NCBI GenBank assembly: GCA_949126835.1
Contig: OX421495.1
Span: forward strand, 24,276,533-24,340,532
Length of the DNA: 64,000 nt
Reading direction: 5' to 3'
Source: Anisus vortex
Lineage: Eukaryota; Mollusca; Gastropoda; Planorbidae
The position numbers and the translations under genes are program-made. Position 1 is the stretch's first letter, and each line of letters starts with the position of its first letter. The notes below the pieces were generated by a model. The model did no database searches. It was not told the DNA's origin and worked only from the letters and a program-made list of their open reading frames with translations. This document shows positions 60,859-64,000 of this stretch, piece after piece.

Positions 60859-62127
60859 TTATACTACGCTTAACTTCTTTATTTGCTTCTGTGTATTCTG
60901 CTGATGCTTTGGTCTTTTCAGTTCTGGTGCGGCTGTTTCTTTCTTCTTTTTCCTATATTGGATTTTCTCCCTAGTTTCAGCAGAAATCCATTCTTTATGC
61001 ACTTGTTGCCAGGGGCCCAACACTTCTTCGCATGTGGTTGTGAAGATCTCTTTGATGTCTTTCCACTTTTGGTCTATTGTTTCCTCTTCATCTAGGTCTT
61101 GCAATATCTGGAACTTGTTAGAGATAGTAATTTGGAACTCTTTTAGTTTGGACTCATTTTTCAAGAGGTTGGTGTCGAATCGTTGGCGCTTATTTCCCCC
61201 ATTTGTCCAGTTCTTTTTCAGTTTAAGTTTTATTTTTGCAATTAGTAGATGATGGTCTGATGCTACATCTGCACCTCTTTTAACCCTAACATCTTGGAGA
61301 GATCTTCGAAACTTTTTGCATATGCACACATGGTCGATTTGGTTGGCCGTTGACATATCTGGTGAAATCCATGTCGCCTTGTGGATATTTTTGTGCTTGA
61401 AGAGGCTACCTCCAATGACCAGTCCATCTAAGGCACATAAATCAGCCAATCGTTCCCCTTTTTCGTTCATCTCTCCCAAGCCTTGTGTTCCCATGCATTC
61501 TTCAAAGCCTTTATTATTGCTGCCTATTTTAGCATTTAGGTCGCCCATTAGTATAATCATGTTACTCCTAGGACACTTCTGGACAATGGATTGCAGTCTG
61601 TTGTAGAAGTCCTCTTTGTCTTCTTCTTTACTATCGTTAGTAGGAGCATATACCTGTACAATGTCCATATTGACTTTCTGTTTTTTTGTCTTAAATCTTG
61701 CGGTGATAATACGTGGACCATGGGCTTCCCATCCCAAAAGTGCGTTCTGGGCATTTCTAGAAAGCATAAGTGCCACTCCTTGGTTGTGAGCTGCATTTTC
61801 GTCTTCATGACCTGAATACAACAGCAGTTCCCCTGTACTGAGCTTAGTCTGACCTGAGCCTGTCCATCTAGACTCGCTTATTCCCAAGATAGCTAGTTGG
61901 TATTTCTGCATTTCAGCAGCAACTTGGGCAGTTTTTCCAGTTTCAAACATGGTTCTTACGTTCCATGTTCCTAGATTAGTCGTGGTCCTGGTGGAGAGGA
62001 TGGTTTTCCGTCGGTTGGTTTCCAGTTGGCTTTGGCCACCCAACTTCATAAAATCTCTGTTAGGAGACCCATCTTTTCCAAGGTCCGAGTTTTTTTTTTG
62101 AGTTCTTTGTTTGCGTTTTTGTAACAA
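60859..62127 (-). pseudogene. LINE endonuclease frame
   Basis: 422 codons with the APE-type catalytic segments in order: N in TWNVRT, E in GISESRW, D and N in GDLNAK, D in IDHV, SDH near the end. It is followed by a Lys-rich linker and then frame loss near 60860. The start codon is uncertain; the leader 62128-62440 is GC-richer and shares GGTGGCGGATAGGGGAATG with 32218. Confidence 0.8.
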
Positions 62128-62440
62128 GTTTCTTTTTATATGGCTGGGTTGTTAGCCCTGCGCACAACCATATGGGGAGGATTTCCCTCTCAGCTTTCTG
62201 GATCACTGCCTATTTTTTCGGGTTAGATTCCCTAGCCTTTGTGGATCCCTCCACTACCTGCAAGGCAGCAGGTTCCGATTTTGGTCCGCCCCGGGTATTT
62301 GATTTCCCCGGTACCTACCATATCTGGTGGGCATTCCCCTATCCGCCACCTGGGGAGGCGCTCGATGGAAGATCAGAAACTCCACACGAGCATGGCAGCT
62401 GTCTCAGACGTAAACTGTATCGTTTGTGTTCAAACTGAAT

Positions 62441-63976
62441 TTTTTTTTTTGTTTAAAGTTATAGTTTGCGTACAAAGTTTGTTTAATAAGGGCAAGAACA
62501 GAGAGATTTAGGAACTCTTTTTTTCCACTATCAGTGAGACTCTTTCAAAAGAATCAAATTTCAGCCAGGAAATACAATGGCTCAATAGCTGACTCCTAAA
62601 TGTAGGCCTACTTTTTTCTGGTATGATAAAGGGTATGATAGTTTGCGCAAATGTCTATTGTGTTTGAGTACAAATGGTTCTTTAATATTGTTTTAGGTAT
62701 GCCGAAAGACGGAATTTATGTATTAAATCTTATTTCCATTTATTTGGATCAATAAAACAATCTTATCTTAATGATAGCCTAGTATTTTGTTGCCAGAGAT
62801 AAACAGCCCAAAATCCAAAAATAAATGTGTAAATAGTATTTTAGAAAACACAGTCGTTACGGACAGACACGAGTATAAAAAATAATAAAAATCCTCTTTT
62901 TATGAACTCAAAAAAGGCATGAAATGGAATTTTAAAGCTATCCAATTGGATTTACATTCTATAATTCGTACATGTGCATTTAAATTACCGTAATCTCCAA
63001 TATAGTTTTTGACAGCATGTTACATTTTACGGATCGAAAGCTTTTTTGTAACAATTGATTTTCATTTTTTACTAATATAATGAATTCTTCGACTAAATAT
63101 AAAAAAAAAATGTTTTTATGAAAAGTAATATATTTCTTACTTAAATTTTAAAAGTTTAACAAATTTACATGGATAAATCTATTTTTAGATTTAGTTTTAG
63201 ACTTATTTTTGGTGGGGGAAAAAAGTATGATGTGCCGTAAAAATTAAATTTTTTTTATGCTTATAAGTGTGACTTACATGTGTATAAATGATGAACATTG
63301 AAAAAAAATGTATACAAAAATATCGGGAAATGGGGTCAGTCCATTAACATTCGTGCCTATTTAAATTAAAATAAACAACATAAAAACATATTAATTAAAA
63401 TTTAAAATACTGATGTAGATATTTTAGGTACATATAAACATACAAGTTTTCAAAATTTTTTATAAACAATTTTTATTTTTACACTATACAATAAACCCCC
63501 ACCACTTGATGACCATTTTGTGAAACCTGCCTGAAGTATTGTATAGATGTTTAGTAAATTTTATATTGGTGATTAAGATGAATCTCTTGTGCTACAAAGC
63601 ATTTGTTCCTCGGACTTGTAAAAAAAAGGTATCTGAAAATGCATATATTTATTTATAGTATAGTATTTATAGCATTTCGCTACAATTATCCTTTTAGCAT
63701 TAGCATTAAACCCCCCCCACGCCCCACACACACACAATTCCTGTATATAGATTTTTCATTTTGGAGGTTAGCAGATCTGATTCATTCTCCTCTTCATCAG
63801 TTTCATAGACCAAAAAGGTCTGATAAACAAACATTAAAAAAAAATATATGTTTTAGGCTGGCCTAGTGAAATCGACTTAACCTTATAAAATAGTTTAAAA
63901 GTATATAACCTTATTTTTTTTTACAGGAAACCAATGTCTGTTTTTATTACATGATATATTTTTGTTCTATTATCAG
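62441..63976. other. End of crn intron 1, AT-rich
   Basis: An A/T homopolymer at 62439-62450 abuts the LINE 5' end. The rest is AT-rich with no recognised element and one TAGGCCTA palindrome at 62603. A tract of CA repeats lies near 63720-63735. The branch and pyrimidine tract of the crn acceptor are at the end. Confidence 0.5.
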
Positions 63977-64000
63977 GTTAAAAATAAAATGGCAGCGCCT
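63977..64000 (+). CDS. crn: Crooked neck-like splicing factor, start of exon 2
   Basis: After the pyrimidine-rich acceptor TTCTATTATCAG, codons GTT AAA AAT AAA ATG GCA GCG CCT read VKNKMAAP and run off the window. Phase 0 matches exon 1. The VKNK segment is the conserved continuation of PRVAK in this family. The window end prevents checking the rest. Confidence 0.75.

Larger units (their letters stand above)
54016..62440 (-). mobile_element. LINE (endonuclease plus RT), split by an LTR element, antisense in crn intron 1
   Basis: Two parts, 62440-59706 and 54673-54016, on the minus strand. Endonuclease frame (62127-60859): LGTWNVRTMFETGKTAQVA, ILGISESRWTGSGQ, VYAPTNDSKEED, LMGDLNAKIG, ANQIDHVCICKKFR, GADVASDHHLLIAKIK. 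RT frame (60475 on): WKEGHLIKLPKKGDLSDCSN, QQAGFRKDRSCTDQIATL, NFIDYEKAFDSVDR, GVRQGCLLSPFLFLL, DLDFADDLALLSH. Past the LTR element it resumes with EEVESFTYLGSIIDIQGG and ends [20 protein letters not shown]. Frameshifts between 60860 and 60480 and a TGA at about 54445 inactivate it. The 3' end is a short ATG/TGA microsatellite, as in RTE-like elements. Confidence 0.88.

Overview
The window is animal nuclear DNA. It is AT-rich and intron-dense, with canonical GT-AG splice sites, TCTA/GATA microsatellites, several non-LTR retrotransposon families, a gypsy-type LTR element, a tRNA-derived SINE in about nine copies, and small TIR elements. This style, and the invertebrate type of the genes, suggests a mollusc, probably a gastropod. 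That is an inference; nothing here fixes the species. No prokaryotic genes, rRNA or CRISPR were seen.

Layout. (1) 3.3-14.6 kb, minus strand: a nine-exon gene whose exons join in phase into about 1563 residues. The first five exons encode seven hydrophobic segments in a GPCR-like arrangement. The rest encodes a tyrosine-kinase-like pseudokinase whose C-lobe is interrupted by roughly 970 residues of low-complexity sequence and resumes in the last 33 residues. I recognise no known family with this design, and it is the main candidate for something undescribed. (2) 15.4-16.7 kb: a TIR element with palindromic GGCC-rich ends, upstream of that gene. (3) 18.65-22.8 kb: a 42-bp satellite array split by a LINE. 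(4) 23.1-26.5 kb: a short TIR element and a decayed endonuclease/RT LINE. (5) 26.5-37 kb: mostly gene-free, with microsatellites, LINE relics and a GC-rich structured repeat. (6) 37.8-50.7 kb, plus strand: an 18-coding-exon gene for a protein of about 1428 residues, with a ZAD-like CxxC...CxxC N-terminus, about 25 C2H2-type fingers and a Gln/His/Met/Pro-rich tail. (7) 50.7-52.6 kb: SINEs and a LINE 3' end. (8) 52.97 kb to the window end, plus strand: the first exon and start of the second exon of the crooked-neck splicing factor (CRNKL1/crn). Its roughly 11-kb first intron carries an antisense LINE, itself split by a young gypsy element with 153-bp LTRs and a 5-bp target duplication.

The three host genes show no pathway link: a membrane pseudokinase, a DNA-binding zinc-finger protein and a spliceosome factor. 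Gene models were built by reading splice sites and checking phase across every junction. They are not supported by transcripts, and non-coding first exons are unresolved.
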